Assembly: GCA_035718275.1 (NCBI GenBank)
Contig: DASTHI010000026.1
Coordinates: forward strand, 62,001 to 126,000
Direction: 5' to 3'
Origin: Pseudolabrys sp035718275
Lineage (GTDB): Bacteria; Pseudomonadota; Alphaproteobacteria; Rhizobiales; Xanthobacteraceae
DNA length: 64,000 bases
Both the position numbers and the translations under genes were made by a program. The notes under the pieces are model-generated. The model did no database searches, had not been told where the DNA came from, and saw nothing but the letters and a program-made list of their open reading frames with translations. Position 1 is the first letter of the stretch. Every line of letters begins with the position of its first letter. Below are positions 32,405-42,111 of this stretch, piece after piece.

Positions 32405-33052
32405 ATGGCGCGCAAACCGGAAAACAAGGGTGATCGACGGGGCCTGATGCTGGTGCTTTCCTCGCCTTCAGGGGCAGGCAAAACGACCCTCTCCCGGAAA
32501 CTGCTCGAAGCCGACAAGAGCCTCACGCTTTCCGTGTCCGTGACCACCCGCAAGATGCGGCCCGGAGAGAAGGATGGTCGCGACTATTACTTCATCGACC
32601 GCCGGCGCTTTGACGAACTGATTTTGAATGGGGAACTGCTCGAATGGGCGGAGGTGTTTGACAACTATTATGGTACGCCCGCCAAGCCGGTCATGGAGGC
32701 ACTCGCCAAAGGTCGCGACGTCCTCTTTGATATTGACTGGCAGGGCACCCAGCAATTGCGCCAAAAATGCAGGAACGATCTTGTCAGCGTTTTTGTGCTG
32801 CCGCCATCCGTTCCCGAACTGGAGCGACGATTAAGAGCACGTGCGCAGGACGATTATGAAACCATTCATCGGCGTATGGCGAAAGCCGCCGACGAAATGA
32901 GCCACTGGGCTGAATACGATTATGTTGTCATCAACAATGATCTAGATCACACGTTTTCTGATGTGGCTTCGATTCTCGCGGCGGAAAGGCTCAAACGCGA
33001 GCGTCAGCCGGGTTTGTCGGATTTCGTGCGTGCTCTGCAGGCTAAGATCTAG
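32405..33052 (+). CDS. gmk: Guanylate kinase
   Basis: Gmk phosphorylates GMP to GDP with ATP, linking the guaB-guaA output to the GTP pool. The 215-residue protein has the P-loop SSPSGAGKTTL, the GMP-binding SVTTRKMRPGEKDGRDYYFI segment and the lid region RRLRARAQDDYETIHRRM. Its last 11 bases overlap the 3' end of the convergent alcohol dehydrogenase gene. Confidence 0.97.
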   Translation: MARKPENKGDRRGLMLVLSSPSGAGKTTLSRKLLEADKSLTLSVSVTTRKMRPGEKDGRDYYFIDRRRFDELILNGELLEWAEVFDNYYGTPAKPVMEALAKGRDVLFDIDWQGTQQLRQKCRNDLVSVFVLPPSVPELERRLRARAQDDYETIHRRMAKAADEMSHWAEYDYVVINNDLDHTFSDVASILAAERLKRERQPGLSDFVRALQAKI

Positions 33053-34100
33053 GGTCGAGCACGACACGTCCGATCACACGGCCCGCACGTAAGTCGTCCA
33101 ATGCCTCCGAGGCGCTGGTGAGCGGTTTTTCGGTTATTTGCGGGGCTGGAATGTTACGGTTGCGCACCAGGTCGACCAGTTCCCGCGCTTCCGCCAGCGT
33201 TCCTGTCATAGTGCCCTCGATAGTCATCGCCTTCAGCGGAAACATGGCGACAGGGCTCGAGAAGCCGCCACCGATCAGTCCCGTGACGACGACCTTGCCA
33301 CCCTTCGCCAGGACACCCGTGGCAAAATTAAGCGACACGTCGGATCCAGCGAAGTCGCATACACCAAAAACGCCGCCAGTAGCCTTCAGGAGTGCTTTTC
33401 GGTCGTCCGGATTGGAAGGATCGAACGCCTGTTTGGCGCCGGCGGCGAGTGCAGCCTCCCGCTTTCTCCCGTCGATGTCCGCGACATATGGCGCCACTCC
33501 GTACATCGCCTGGGCAAGTGCGAGTCCCATCAGTCCGACTCCACCGATTCCGATCAGCAAAAGCGGCCAATCGTGAGCCTGCTCAGCCAGCCGTTTCAGT
33601 GCGGCGTAGGCCGTGAGCCCCGAACACATTAAGGCGCCGGCAAATCCAGGCGAAAGCGGAGCATATTCGATCAGGTAGCGTGGGTTCGGCACGAGAACGT
33701 GCGTCGCAAAACCGCCGTCTGCAGTGATGCCCAGATGCCGCGGCGCTGCACAGATGTTCTCCTGTCCAGCTTGGCACGCTCTGCATTGGCCGCATCCGAT
33801 CCAAGGATAGATCGCGACGGCGATCCCCATTCTTACATCGGCTTCCTGACCGGCATTTTCGACTTCCCCGGCAATCTCGTGGCCCAGCGTAAACGGTAGC
33901 GCGCGGCCGCCACGAACATCGAGCGTCTTGCCATTTCCCAGATCGAAATACCCATCCTGCATGTGGAGATCGGAATGGCACACTCCGCAACGCGAAATGC
34001 GCACAAGCACCTCGGTCCCCCGCGGATGCGGGAGATCGACCATCGTTTCGTGAAGCGGGTCGCCATACGAGACCAGTGATTGCCGATGCATTTGGGTCAT
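33042..34100 (-). CDS. Zinc-dependent alcohol dehydrogenase
   Basis: The 352-residue medium-chain dehydrogenase has the catalytic zinc residues Cys41 in CGVCHSD and His74 in GHEIAGEVE, and the structural zinc lobe GCGQCRACQAGQENIC. Its NAD-binding motif GIGGVGLMGLALAQA is also complete. Substrate is unknown. Its start ATG overlaps the rsmA stop (ATGA), so it is the tail of the lptF-to-rsmA transcript, an unusual companion for those genes. Its 3' end overlaps gmk by 11 bases. A second ATG three codons in is also possible. Confidence 0.9.
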   Translation of the reverse strand: MTQMHRQSLVSYGDPLHETMVDLPHPRGTEVLVRISRCGVCHSDLHMQDGYFDLGNGKTLDVRGGRALPFTLGHEIAGEVENAGQEADVRMGIAVAIYPWIGCGQCRACQAGQENICAAPRHLGITADGGFATHVLVPNPRYLIEYAPLSPGFAGALMCSGLTAYAALKRLAEQAHDWPLLLIGIGGVGLMGLALAQAMYGVAPYVADIDGRKREAALAAGAKQAFDPSNPDDRKALLKATGGVFGVCDFAGSDVSLNFATGVLAKGGKVVVTGLIGGGFSSPVAMFPLKAMTIEGTMTGTLAEARELVDLVRNRNIPAPQITEKPLTSASEALDDLRAGRVIGRVVLDPRS

Positions 34101-34972
34101 GGCCGACGACCATCCTTCCGAGCATCGTGCATCATTGATCCAAAAGCGCGCGCCAATTCAACAAACCCTTCAACTGAGATGTCCTCCGCACGAGCGGCGG
34201 CATCAATGGCGGCGATTTCGAGAAGCACGTTAGCATCGACACCAAGGGATTTCAGACTCTGACGCAACATCTTTCGACGCTGGCCGAACGCTGCCTCCGT
34301 CACGCGCTGTAGGACGCCGACATCGCATTCAAGGGGCTCGGGGCGCGGCTTGAGCCGGACTACCGAAGATGTAACTTTCGGGGCTGGTACGAAGGCAGCC
34401 CGAGACACATCAAACAGTATTTTTGCTTCTGTGCGCCACCCTGCAAGCACCGATAATCGACCGTACGTTTTCGACCCTTGCTTGGCCACAATACGCTCGG
34501 CGACCTCCCGCTGAAACATCAGCAAGAGCATGTCGTACCACGGCGGCCATGGTTCGATAGTCAGCCAACCGACGAGAAGCTGTGTCGCAATGTTGTAAGG
34601 CAGGTTTGCGACAATACGGGCGCGTTCGGGGCCAAGTTGCTCCCGAACATCCGTGTTCAGGGCGTCACCTGCAACGATGTCCAGTCGATCCGGATAGCGG
34701 GCGGCAATCTCCTCGAGCGCGCCTATTGCGCGCTCGTCGCGCTCAACCGCTATCACGCGCCGGGCGCCAAGTGCGAGTAGGGCTCGCGTCAGTCCGCCGG
34801 GACCGGGACCGATCTCGACCACACTTATGTTTTCGAGGGGTTCAGCCGCCCGTGCAATCCGTGTCGTCAGATTGAGATCGAGGAGGAAATTTTGCCCTAG
34901 CGATTTTCTGGCAGCGAGCTTGTGGCGCCGGATCACATCGCGCAGGGGCGGCAGATCGTCAATGCGTGCCAT
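34097..34972 (-). CDS. rsmA: 16S rRNA dimethyladenosine transferase
   Basis: RsmA (KsgA) dimethylates two adjacent adenines near the 3' end of 16S rRNA late in 30S assembly. The 291-residue protein has AARKSLGQNFLLDLNL, the SAM motif VVEIGPGPGGLTRALL and the catalytic NLPY in IVANLPYNIATQLL. It overlaps pdxA upstream (TGATG) and the dehydrogenase gene downstream. Confidence 0.96.
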   Translation of the reverse strand: MARIDDLPPLRDVIRRHKLAARKSLGQNFLLDLNLTTRIARAAEPLENISVVEIGPGPGGLTRALLALGARRVIAVERDERAIGALEEIAARYPDRLDIVAGDALNTDVREQLGPERARIVANLPYNIATQLLVGWLTIEPWPPWYDMLLLMFQREVAERIVAKQGSKTYGRLSVLAGWRTEAKILFDVSRAAFVPAPKVTSSVVRLKPRPEPLECDVGVLQRVTEAAFGQRRKMLRQSLKSLGVDANVLLEIAAIDAAARAEDISVEGFVELARAFGSMMHDARKDGRRP

Positions 34973-36006
34973 CAGTTCGTCGGCAAGAGGGCCGGGCTGG
35001 CTGCCGCGAGTCGCGCCGCGAGTGCTAGAGCTGCAATGAGACTCGAAGGATCGGCAATGTTTTTCCCGGCAATATCGAACGCCGTTCCGTGATCGGGCGA
35101 GGTCCGCACGAAGGGCAATCCAAGAGTGACGTTTACGGCATGATGAAAAGCGAGCGTCTTTATGGGGATCAGCGCCTGATCGTGATACATGGCCATTACG
35201 ACGTCGTATCCCACACGGGCTTGCTCGTGAAAGAGCGTATCGGCGGGAAGAGGGCCAATCACCGCAATGCCTTCCTCTCGCAACCGGCGTACTGCCGGGG
35301 CAACGATCAGGTCGTCCTCGTCGCCGAGTGCGCCATCTTCCCCGGCGTGCGGATTAAGGCCTGCCACAGCGATGCGGGGACGTGAGATGCCGAACCGTCG
35401 CGAGAGGTCGGACGCGACGATACGTCCTGTTTCGACGATAAGGTCCGAACTGAGGCGTGTAACAACCTCCTTCAGTGGCAAGTGAATCGTAACGGGCACA
35501 ACGGCCAACTCGGGGGACCAGAGCATCATGACCGCTCGATTGGTCCTGCCCGTCGACTCTTGCGAAAGCCTGGCGAGAAATTCAGTGTGACCTGGCTCTG
35601 CAAAACCCGACCGGTAGAGCACGTTTTTTGCAACGGGATTGGTCACGATAGCGGCGGCGCTGCCGGCCAGTACGTCCGCAACCCCGCGCTTGATCGCAGC
35701 AATCGCGGCCGGCGCACTCGATTCGTCAGGCTCACCGGGCCTGGCGGTGACCGGTATACCAAGCTGTACGACTGGCAGAGCGGTTGGGAATGTCTCAGTC
35801 GCCAGTGACGGCTTCACCACTTTTACGGCGAGATCAACCCCGAGCAAGTGAGCCCGACGTCGCAGGAAATCGGCATCGCCAATAAAATAGTAAGGGGGAA
35901 CCGGAATTTCGGCGCGCTTTCGCCAGATCTGGATGCCCAGATCGGGTCCAATGCCTGCTGGCTCACCCAGCGTAAGGGCAAGAGGAAGACCCGCGGGTGT
36001 GCTCAT
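34972..36006 (-). CDS. pdxA: 4-hydroxythreonine-4-phosphate dehydrogenase
   Basis: PdxA oxidises 4-phosphohydroxy-L-threonine in pyridoxal phosphate synthesis. The 344-residue protein has the family start LALTLGEPAGIGPDL, the metal ligands in TIHLPLKEV and VAMYHDQALIPIK, and LPFVRTSPDHGTAFDIAGKN near the end. Start and stop overlap the neighbours by one and four bases. The link between pdxA and envelope genes is common in proteobacteria (surA-pdxA-rsmA). Confidence 0.96.
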   Translation of the reverse strand: MSTPAGLPLALTLGEPAGIGPDLGIQIWRKRAEIPVPPYYFIGDADFLRRRAHLLGVDLAVKVVKPSLATETFPTALPVVQLGIPVTARPGEPDESSAPAAIAAIKRGVADVLAGSAAAIVTNPVAKNVLYRSGFAEPGHTEFLARLSQESTGRTNRAVMMLWSPELAVVPVTIHLPLKEVVTRLSSDLIVETGRIVASDLSRRFGISRPRIAVAGLNPHAGEDGALGDEDDLIVAPAVRRLREEGIAVIGPLPADTLFHEQARVGYDVVMAMYHDQALIPIKTLAFHHAVNVTLGLPFVRTSPDHGTAFDIAGKNIADPSSLIAALALAARLAAASPALLPTN

Positions 36007-36944
36007 TTCTTGTATTCAATCATTGCCGACTTGCGGATCTCCTCCAGATATTTCTTTGACTCGGATTCGAAGCGCTTGCTGAAGATCTGCTCTCGTACTT
36101 CGCGTTTCAATGGCGATTCCGTCGTGCTTTCTTTCTTGCTACACACCGCGAACATTTGCAGCCCTTGCGCGGTCGTTTCGGGAGCGGTCAGGCGGCCCAC
36201 CTGCATGTTTCCAAGCAGATCACGCAGCTGCGGTGAAAGATCGGCAGAACTACGTGTGATTGGCTCGCGTACAGCAACGTCGCGTAAAGCGCGCGCCAGC
36301 GCGATGCCTTCGTTGCACGAGACAAAACGACTCCGGAGATTTTCGGCTTCTGCGCGTTTTGCAGATAGGGTCGCTTCGCCGGCGCCGCGCGGTACCACAA
36401 TAGTCACCGGATAAAGCGTATAGACATAGCCGACGCTGGCCGTATCGGCCTCCGCGCGATCCTTCAGCGCGTTGGCAATGTCGCTCTCGCCCACCTGCAG
36501 CGATGCACCAAATTTTCCCCTAATCAGTTGCTGCCACGTAAGCTCGGCGCGAATGCGCGCCTTTATGGTCTTGGGCGAAATGCCGGCCCGTTCCAACACC
36601 TGACTAAACTGTTGTGGTGTGATGTGCTGACGGGTGGCCATGCTGTCGAACGCGCTATTGACTTCACTATCGCTCACTTCAAGACCATAGGTTTTAGCTC
36701 GCGATATCTTCAGACGATCGTCGATGAGGTCATTGATAATCTGCTGGCGCGTGACCGACTTGTGCGCGGCAGTGGATTCCAGCTTCATGCGTTGCTGGAT
36801 GTCGTATTCGGTGATGGGTGAGCCGTTGGCCACCACCACGACCTGAGCGTGCACAGCGCCGTGGACGAGTAAACCTAAAGCGAGAACGGCGCCCGCAACC
36901 CAACAATTCCAACTCACGTCCAATTTTGGCATCCCGAATTCCAC
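36003..36944 (-). CDS. surA: SurA-like periplasmic chaperone
   Basis: SurA escorts outer-membrane proteins, including LptD, across the periplasm. The 313-residue precursor has a signal peptide ending near VHAQ, a SurA N-terminal helical domain (VANGSPITEYDIQQRMKLE, then QQIINDLIDDRLKISRAKTYG) and a shortened C-terminal half. Only one parvulin-like region can be traced and its catalytic residues are not obvious, so it may be chaperone only. The start may be 36944 or the ATG at 36932. It lies between lptD and pdxA. Confidence 0.88.
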   Translation of the reverse strand: MEFGMPKLDVSWNCWVAGAVLALGLLVHGAVHAQVVVVANGSPITEYDIQQRMKLESTAAHKSVTRQQIINDLIDDRLKISRAKTYGLEVSDSEVNSAFDSMATRQHITPQQFSQVLERAGISPKTIKARIRAELTWQQLIRGKFGASLQVGESDIANALKDRAEADTASVGYVYTLYPVTIVVPRGAGEATLSAKRAEAENLRSRFVSCNEGIALARALRDVAVREPITRSSADLSPQLRDLLGNMQVGRLTAPETTAQGLQMFAVCSKKESTTESPLKREVREQIFSKRFESESKKYLEEIRKSAMIEYKK

Positions 36945-36969
36945 AGCACGAAAGTCTCGAATGGGCGAA

Positions 36970-39453
36970 CTAATTCGCCGTCGGTCGGCCGACCGGCTGG
37001 CTGACCGATGTGCCCCCCAGCGTTCGCAGGCTCAGCTGCAGCATAACGGTATGATTCGCGGCCACGTTGCCGCTATATGTGTAGTTCGTAATGTAATTCA
37101 GACCGAGAATGAGGCAATCGTCGACATAGCCCAATCCGACGCGGGTCTGGTCGAATTTGCCGGCATTGATGTCATAGCGGGCGGCCCCAAGCAGCACCCA
37201 GTTGGCATCGAGCTTCACCTGCCCCGATCCGAGAACACCTTGCCGCCGATCAAGGAAACCCAATTCAGGCTGTGCCGCGTAGTCGCCGTACAAAATCGTG
37301 CCCATCCAGCGATCGAAGGTCGCCCGCGCCTCCAGCTCCGTGCGCTGAACCGTGAATGTGTCGTTGTCGAAGCGGAACCGGGATGTGAACATATAGGTGC
37401 TGTTCGGCTGATACGACAGACGCCCCACATAGTCCGATCTGGTCGTATCGAGGCCAGTGCCCAGCCCTGTATTCGTCGTGCCGCCGAGTGCAAACGAGTT
37501 TACTCCGAACAGACTGTAGGATTGACCAAACAGCGCGTTAAAGAATCCGCCTTGATTGATTTGCGCCGTGTATTGTAGTCCGTAATTTGCCCGGCCGCCG
37601 CCTTCGACGCGATCCCACCCCGAGAACTTGTCGACGCGAAACAGATTGCTGTCATCGAAGATGAGGCTTTGTGCGTCCTCATTTGGCCAGCGGCCGACTT
37701 GCTGTTCATTGGGTCGAACGATGACCTGAGCGATCGGCTCGAGTGTCTGCGTGCCCCATGATTGAATATTGATGAAGGGATACCTGTACTCGAGACCGAC
37801 CGTCGGCATCGCTCGGACCAGGTTGCTTTCTCCCGTGTCGATATAGTTTGAGACGGCAGGCTCGTTCTTGATGTTCATTGAGGCCGCATCAGCACGAACC
37901 GATGCGAACGGTGTGAACACCTGTCCAAATTGGTCGGTAATGCTCCGCCGCCACTGCGTCTCCGCGGAGAAGCGGCTATAGGAGCCGGGTACGCCGCGCA
38001 ACAGACAGCTCGCGGTTGTCTTGATCGCGGGATCGGCTGTCTGAGTGCACGTCCCGTTCGTCAGCGCACTCATGGTGATCGGATCGAAATTGGCTTCCTG
38101 GCGGCTCAAGCTTGTGAAATTGATCCGGTAACCGAGTTCACCCCCGATGATTGGGCGATCAAACACGTAATTATAGTCGATGACCGGGTGGATGACCGGG
38201 ATTTGGCTCTGCGCGTCCGCATCGGAAAAACCGAGATAATGGATCGCGCGGGCGTCGAAATAGCTGCGGTTTCCCTTGCCGGCGAGAAATACTTGCGAGA
38301 CAGCTTCGCTGGTCGGATTCTGGAATGGATCCGTCGTTCGGTATTTGGACAGACGCGGGTTGTAGTCCTGAAAAAAAGTGCGGTCGGATAGCAACGCGGC
38401 ATCCCAGCCCCAAACCCACTTGTTATTGAGCGCGAACAGACCCGTACTTTCTATGCTCCCCCGCCAGTCCCGGTAGCCCGGCGTGGTGGTGCCGTCATCG
38501 CGGATGAAGTAATCCTTGTCGAGTTGTCTAATGCCGGCGGCTCGGATCGAATAGGCTCCATTCATGAGACGCTGGCGAAACTCACCCTGCAGCAACGGAC
38601 CCTGTTTGGTCGTGATCATAGGCGCGAAAGTGGCATCGTAGTCAGGCGCCAAGGCCCAGTAATATGGAATTTCGAGTGCAGCGCCATAGATCGAGCTCGT
38701 CCCTGCCGTTGGCATCAGTAGACCTGTCTTGCGCTTGACGGTGGGATCGGGCGCCGAAAAATACGGGAGCCAAATGAGCGGCTGACCGAAGAATTCGAGT
38801 CGAGCGTCCTCGAAATAGATCATCTTTTCAGTTTGGTCGTGAATGATACGCGCCGCTTTGACCTGCCACAAAGGAGGCTTTCTCGGGTCGTCTTTGCACG
38901 GCGCGCAAGCTGTATAGACGCCATTATGGAAGACCGTGAAGTTACCGCTCGATCTTTCCGCCCGCGTAGCGGCCATGCGCGTCTGATCGGGTGCGTCTAG
39001 CCGCAACGAATCAACAAATCCGTCTCGATAATCGTCGGACAGATCCATGATCTCGCCATAGGTGACCTTGCCGTCCTCCTCGGTCAGTCGGACATTACCC
39101 TCGGCGTGTAGGCGCTTCTTTTTCTGGTCGTATTCGACGCGATTGGCTTCGAGTGTTGAGCCGCCATAGTAGATTTGCACGTTGCCAACCGCGGCGACGC
39201 GATTGTTCGCGTAGTCGTAATCGATCTCGTTTGCTTGGACGAGCATTTGCTTCTGGCCGGATTTTTCCCGCTCAAGCGCGATCTTGGATTTCTTCGGCGG
39301 AGGGGGACGCTCCGGAAACTGGAATTGCTGCGCAACAACAGGCGCAGCATCAAATAACCCGCCGCAAGCCACGAGGCTGAGGGCGGCCGAAATGATGAGC
39401 CCACGGCAAATCCGCCGGGGCGCTGATGGACGAGCGCCATGCAGCCCCGCCAT
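36970..39453 (-). CDS. lptD: LPS-assembly protein LptD
   Basis: LptD is the outer-membrane barrel that inserts lipopolysaccharide. The 827-residue precursor has a signal peptide (to VVAQQ), an OstA/LptA-like domain (QANEIDYDYANNRVAAVGNVQIYY) at about residues 60-180, and a long beta-barrel to the C-terminus. It has a CAPC pair after the OstA domain and two later cysteines (TCTQ and SCLL), fewer and differently placed than in E. coli. The ATG at 39453 overlaps the lptG stop (TGATG). Confidence 0.95.
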   Translation of the reverse strand: MAGLHGARPSAPRRICRGLIISAALSLVACGGLFDAAPVVAQQFQFPERPPPPKKSKIALEREKSGQKQMLVQANEIDYDYANNRVAAVGNVQIYYGGSTLEANRVEYDQKKKRLHAEGNVRLTEEDGKVTYGEIMDLSDDYRDGFVDSLRLDAPDQTRMAATRAERSSGNFTVFHNGVYTACAPCKDDPRKPPLWQVKAARIIHDQTEKMIYFEDARLEFFGQPLIWLPYFSAPDPTVKRKTGLLMPTAGTSSIYGAALEIPYYWALAPDYDATFAPMITTKQGPLLQGEFRQRLMNGAYSIRAAGIRQLDKDYFIRDDGTTTPGYRDWRGSIESTGLFALNNKWVWGWDAALLSDRTFFQDYNPRLSKYRTTDPFQNPTSEAVSQVFLAGKGNRSYFDARAIHYLGFSDADAQSQIPVIHPVIDYNYVFDRPIIGGELGYRINFTSLSRQEANFDPITMSALTNGTCTQTADPAIKTTASCLLRGVPGSYSRFSAETQWRRSITDQFGQVFTPFASVRADAASMNIKNEPAVSNYIDTGESNLVRAMPTVGLEYRYPFINIQSWGTQTLEPIAQVIVRPNEQQVGRWPNEDAQSLIFDDSNLFRVDKFSGWDRVEGGGRANYGLQYTAQINQGGFFNALFGQSYSLFGVNSFALGGTTNTGLGTGLDTTRSDYVGRLSYQPNSTYMFTSRFRFDNDTFTVQRTELEARATFDRWMGTILYGDYAAQPELGFLDRRQGVLGSGQVKLDANWVLLGAARYDINAGKFDQTRVGLGYVDDCLILGLNYITNYTYSGNVAANHTVMLQLSLRTLGGTSVSQPVGRPTAN

Positions 39454-40550
39454 CACCCGTCCTCCAAATACAGCAACGCAATCAAGCCCGTGACCCCACC
39501 GGCGAGCACGGGCAACCAAGCTGCTGCCACGGGGTGCATCAGCTCAGCCTTGCTCAAATCTTCAGTCACCTTCGACAAGACGTAAAGCAGAAACCCTGCG
39601 GCGATTCCACTTAAAACCATCTTTTGGACGCCGCCGAACCTGAAAAACCGCAGGCTTACAGCAGCGGCAAGAAGAACCATTGCGGCGAGGAGGAAAGGAC
39701 GGGCCAAAAGCTTCTGAAACTGGAGTCTATAGCCTGCGGCCAGCAAGCCTGCATTTTCGGCAATCCCGATATACGTTGGAAGCTCCCAAAAGGGCACGGT
39801 TTCCGGGGTGGCAAAGCTTTCACGAACCTGTTCGGGGGTCAGGCTCGTCTTGAGGCGGTACTCGGCGTGTTCGGAGGGGACTATCCCGACTCCGTAAATG
39901 CGGGCGTCCCGCAGAACCCAGGCGCCTGGCACCAAAACCGCTGCACGGGCTTCGAGCCTAAGCTTGAAGCGGCCATCTGTATCGAAAAGGAAGATCGATA
40001 CGCCGCTCAGATTGATGCCCTGCGCACGGCTGCCAATCGCATTGATGATCGCCTGGCCTTCATCCGTGCGCTGGCTAACCCAAAACGTGCCTCCACTGGA
40101 CCTGAGTGCGTTTGCCTTCTGCCCAAACAACTCGGCTTCAAATCGTTTGGCGCGTTCTTGCAGATTGGCGGAGATCGGATTGTAAATGGTGGTGGCAGCG
40201 ATGCCCAAGACGAAAGCTATCAGAATCGCGGGCGTTACAAATTGCCACGCCGATATGCCGGCGGAACGGGCAACCACAAGCTCAAGCCGGCGTGAAAGGT
40301 TCAGATAGCAGGACATCGCGCCGATCAACACGCAAAAGGGCAGAATGCGCTCGACGACTTGAGGTACCCGATAGAACGAAGTCTTTGCGACCAGGAGAGC
40401 CGAAACCCCTGGAATATCGCCGGCGCGGCGCATGAGCTCGATGTAGTCGATTAACCCGACAAGCGCGAATATTCCGGCAAACACCAGCAGAACCGCGTTC
40501 AGAAACCGAAGTCCGAAGTATTGCGCGAGTGTTCCCAGGATGATCTGCAT
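39453..40550 (-). CDS. lptG: LPS export ABC transporter permease LptG
   Basis: LptG pairs with LptF and the LptB ATPase to extract LPS from the inner membrane. The 365-residue protein has three N-terminal helices, a periplasmic beta-jellyroll (about 130-265) and three C-terminal helices, as in the YjgP/YjgQ family. It begins MQIILGTLAQYFGLRFL. Its place next to lptD marks it as LptG rather than LptF. It starts 9 bases after lptF ends. Confidence 0.94.
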   Translation of the reverse strand: MQIILGTLAQYFGLRFLNAVLLVFAGIFALVGLIDYIELMRRAGDIPGVSALLVAKTSFYRVPQVVERILPFCVLIGAMSCYLNLSRRLELVVARSAGISAWQFVTPAILIAFVLGIAATTIYNPISANLQERAKRFEAELFGQKANALRSSGGTFWVSQRTDEGQAIINAIGSRAQGINLSGVSIFLFDTDGRFKLRLEARAAVLVPGAWVLRDARIYGVGIVPSEHAEYRLKTSLTPEQVRESFATPETVPFWELPTYIGIAENAGLLAAGYRLQFQKLLARPFLLAAMVLLAAAVSLRFFRFGGVQKMVLSGIAAGFLLYVLSKVTEDLSKAELMHPVAAAWLPVLAGGVTGLIALLYLEDG

Positions 40551-40559
40551 GGCGTCACA

Positions 40560-41720
40560 TCATGGTGCGGCAAACCGCCGGCCCATGCGCTCGGTGAGGC
40601 CGGCAAGCCAGTCGGTGAGGAATGCCGGCGGCTCCAGAATCAATCCGCGGCGGATGACATAGATTCCTGAACCGAAGGCAATGATCATTGCCACGTATTG
40701 CAGCAGAAGCATCGAAGGGACTGTTGCGCCGAAAACAGTGGATACGAAACCGAGCAGGCGCAGCAGGCCAACGCCGCCGATTGCTCCAAGAATAGACAAC
40801 GTGCGGCTTTGTCGCGTTGTCCGGGGGGCACCGAGATAGGCGAAGGCGATCACCACGAAGGCGAGTGGATAGATGGGCGCCATCAATCGATCGTGCAGTT
40901 CGGCTCTGAAATGTCCCGGCTGCTCGAGATAGAATTGGTCTTGGGGATCCGGGAAAATCAATTGCCAGAGGTAACGTTCACGGATCGAATATTTGACCGA
41001 CTGCGCACCGCCAGCGAATTGCGAAAGATCGAAGGCATAGCGGTCAAACACCACCATTGCCGGATCGCGCTGACCGGTTTCGTGGCGCTGTACTATTCCT
41101 TTTTGCAAGACCAGATATGTGCCGCTCTGGTTGTCCAGCAGCTCGCCGCTTTCCGATAAAACGGTAATGCGTTCATTCGGATTGCGTCGATCATCCAGAA
41201 AAATTCCCGCCAGCTGTCCGTTCGGGCGCCGCTCGCGAACGTGGATGGTCACTCCATTTTCGATCGTTGTGAACCGGCCGGGTTGAACGATGCTGGTTAC
41301 GACGTTAGCGCGTACCTCAGTAACCCAGTCGCGCAACATTCGCAGTCCTTTGGGTGCAAAATACGCGCTGATCGCCCCAACGAGCACAGACACGACGAAT
41401 GCCGCGGCCATGAATGCGCGGAAGAGGACCCAGGGCGACATGCCGGCCGCATTCATCACGATGAGCTCGGAGTCGTTGGACATTTTGTTTAGTACATGGG
41501 CAACGGCGATGAGCAACGCGATCGGTGCGATCACGAGCACGAGGAGCGGAATGATCAGTCCAGTGATGCCGACAAAGACCAAAATGTTTTGGCCCTGGCT
41601 CGTCATGATGTCGATGTCGCGGAGCGCCTGGGTGACCCAGATCACGGCAGTCAGGCTTACCAGAACAACCAGGAATGCACCCAAGGTGGTGCGCAAGATG
41701 TATCGGCTTATCGATCCCAT
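40560..41720 (-). CDS. lptF: LPS export ABC transporter permease LptF
   Basis: The 386-residue protein has the same YjgP/YjgQ layout: SRYILRTTLGAFLVVL helix start, the coupling helix region with ELIVMNAAGMSPW, a periplasmic domain (about 130-270) and three C-terminal helices. It heads the run lptF-lptG-lptD-surA-pdxA-rsmA-dehydrogenase and is divergent from pepA. The lptB and lptC genes are not in the window. Confidence 0.94.
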   Translation of the reverse strand: MGSISRYILRTTLGAFLVVLVSLTAVIWVTQALRDIDIMTSQGQNILVFVGITGLIIPLLVLVIAPIALLIAVAHVLNKMSNDSELIVMNAAGMSPWVLFRAFMAAAFVVSVLVGAISAYFAPKGLRMLRDWVTEVRANVVTSIVQPGRFTTIENGVTIHVRERRPNGQLAGIFLDDRRNPNERITVLSESGELLDNQSGTYLVLQKGIVQRHETGQRDPAMVVFDRYAFDLSQFAGGAQSVKYSIRERYLWQLIFPDPQDQFYLEQPGHFRAELHDRLMAPIYPLAFVVIAFAYLGAPRTTRQSRTLSILGAIGGVGLLRLLGFVSTVFGATVPSMLLLQYVAMIIAFGSGIYVIRRGLILEPPAFLTDWLAGLTERMGRRFAAP

Positions 41721-42111
41721 CCGCAGCCAGTCCCCTGATCCGGCATGAACCGGACCGCGCCGATCCCCACCGGACGCGAAATGCCTCTGAGCTTAGAGCC
41801 AACCCCGACAGCTGTATCCTTGATGCCCCGACAAAGTGGCCGCCCAAAGGCAAAGCCGTTGAACATGCACAACAAAACGTAAAGACCGAAGCTTCAATGG
41901 CCAGCGTTGCGCGATTGGCACAGTAATGGTCGGCGGTATCATAAGGCAGCCAGCTCAGCGCTTGAGGAGGCCGGCTTTAGCTCAAATCCTGTGAACGCAC
42001 CGGAAAGCGGGTTGGAAAGCTTGAGAATCGGCTTTGCAGTCATGGCCGATCGACGCCATATGGGCAGTCGAGCCCCGCCATTTTTTCTTTCAGAACAAGG
42101 ATCTTCTTTGC
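41721..42111. other. Divergent intergenic region between lptF and pepA
   Basis: No gene, tRNA or strong hairpin is supported in these 391 bases. Reading frames that cross it show no family resemblance. It should hold promoters for both the LPS-export operon and pepA, but I see no convincing -35/-10 pair. AAGGA at 42097-42101 serves pepA. Confidence 0.5.

Noticed and set aside
36961..37578. Plus-strand frame of 205 codons inside lptD
   Set aside because: It lies wholly opposite the conserved lptD barrel and has no recognisable domain or ribosome-binding site.
41721..42111. A tRNA or small RNA in the lptF-pepA gap
   Set aside because: No cloverleaf, T-loop GTTCRA or strong stem with T-run could be found there.
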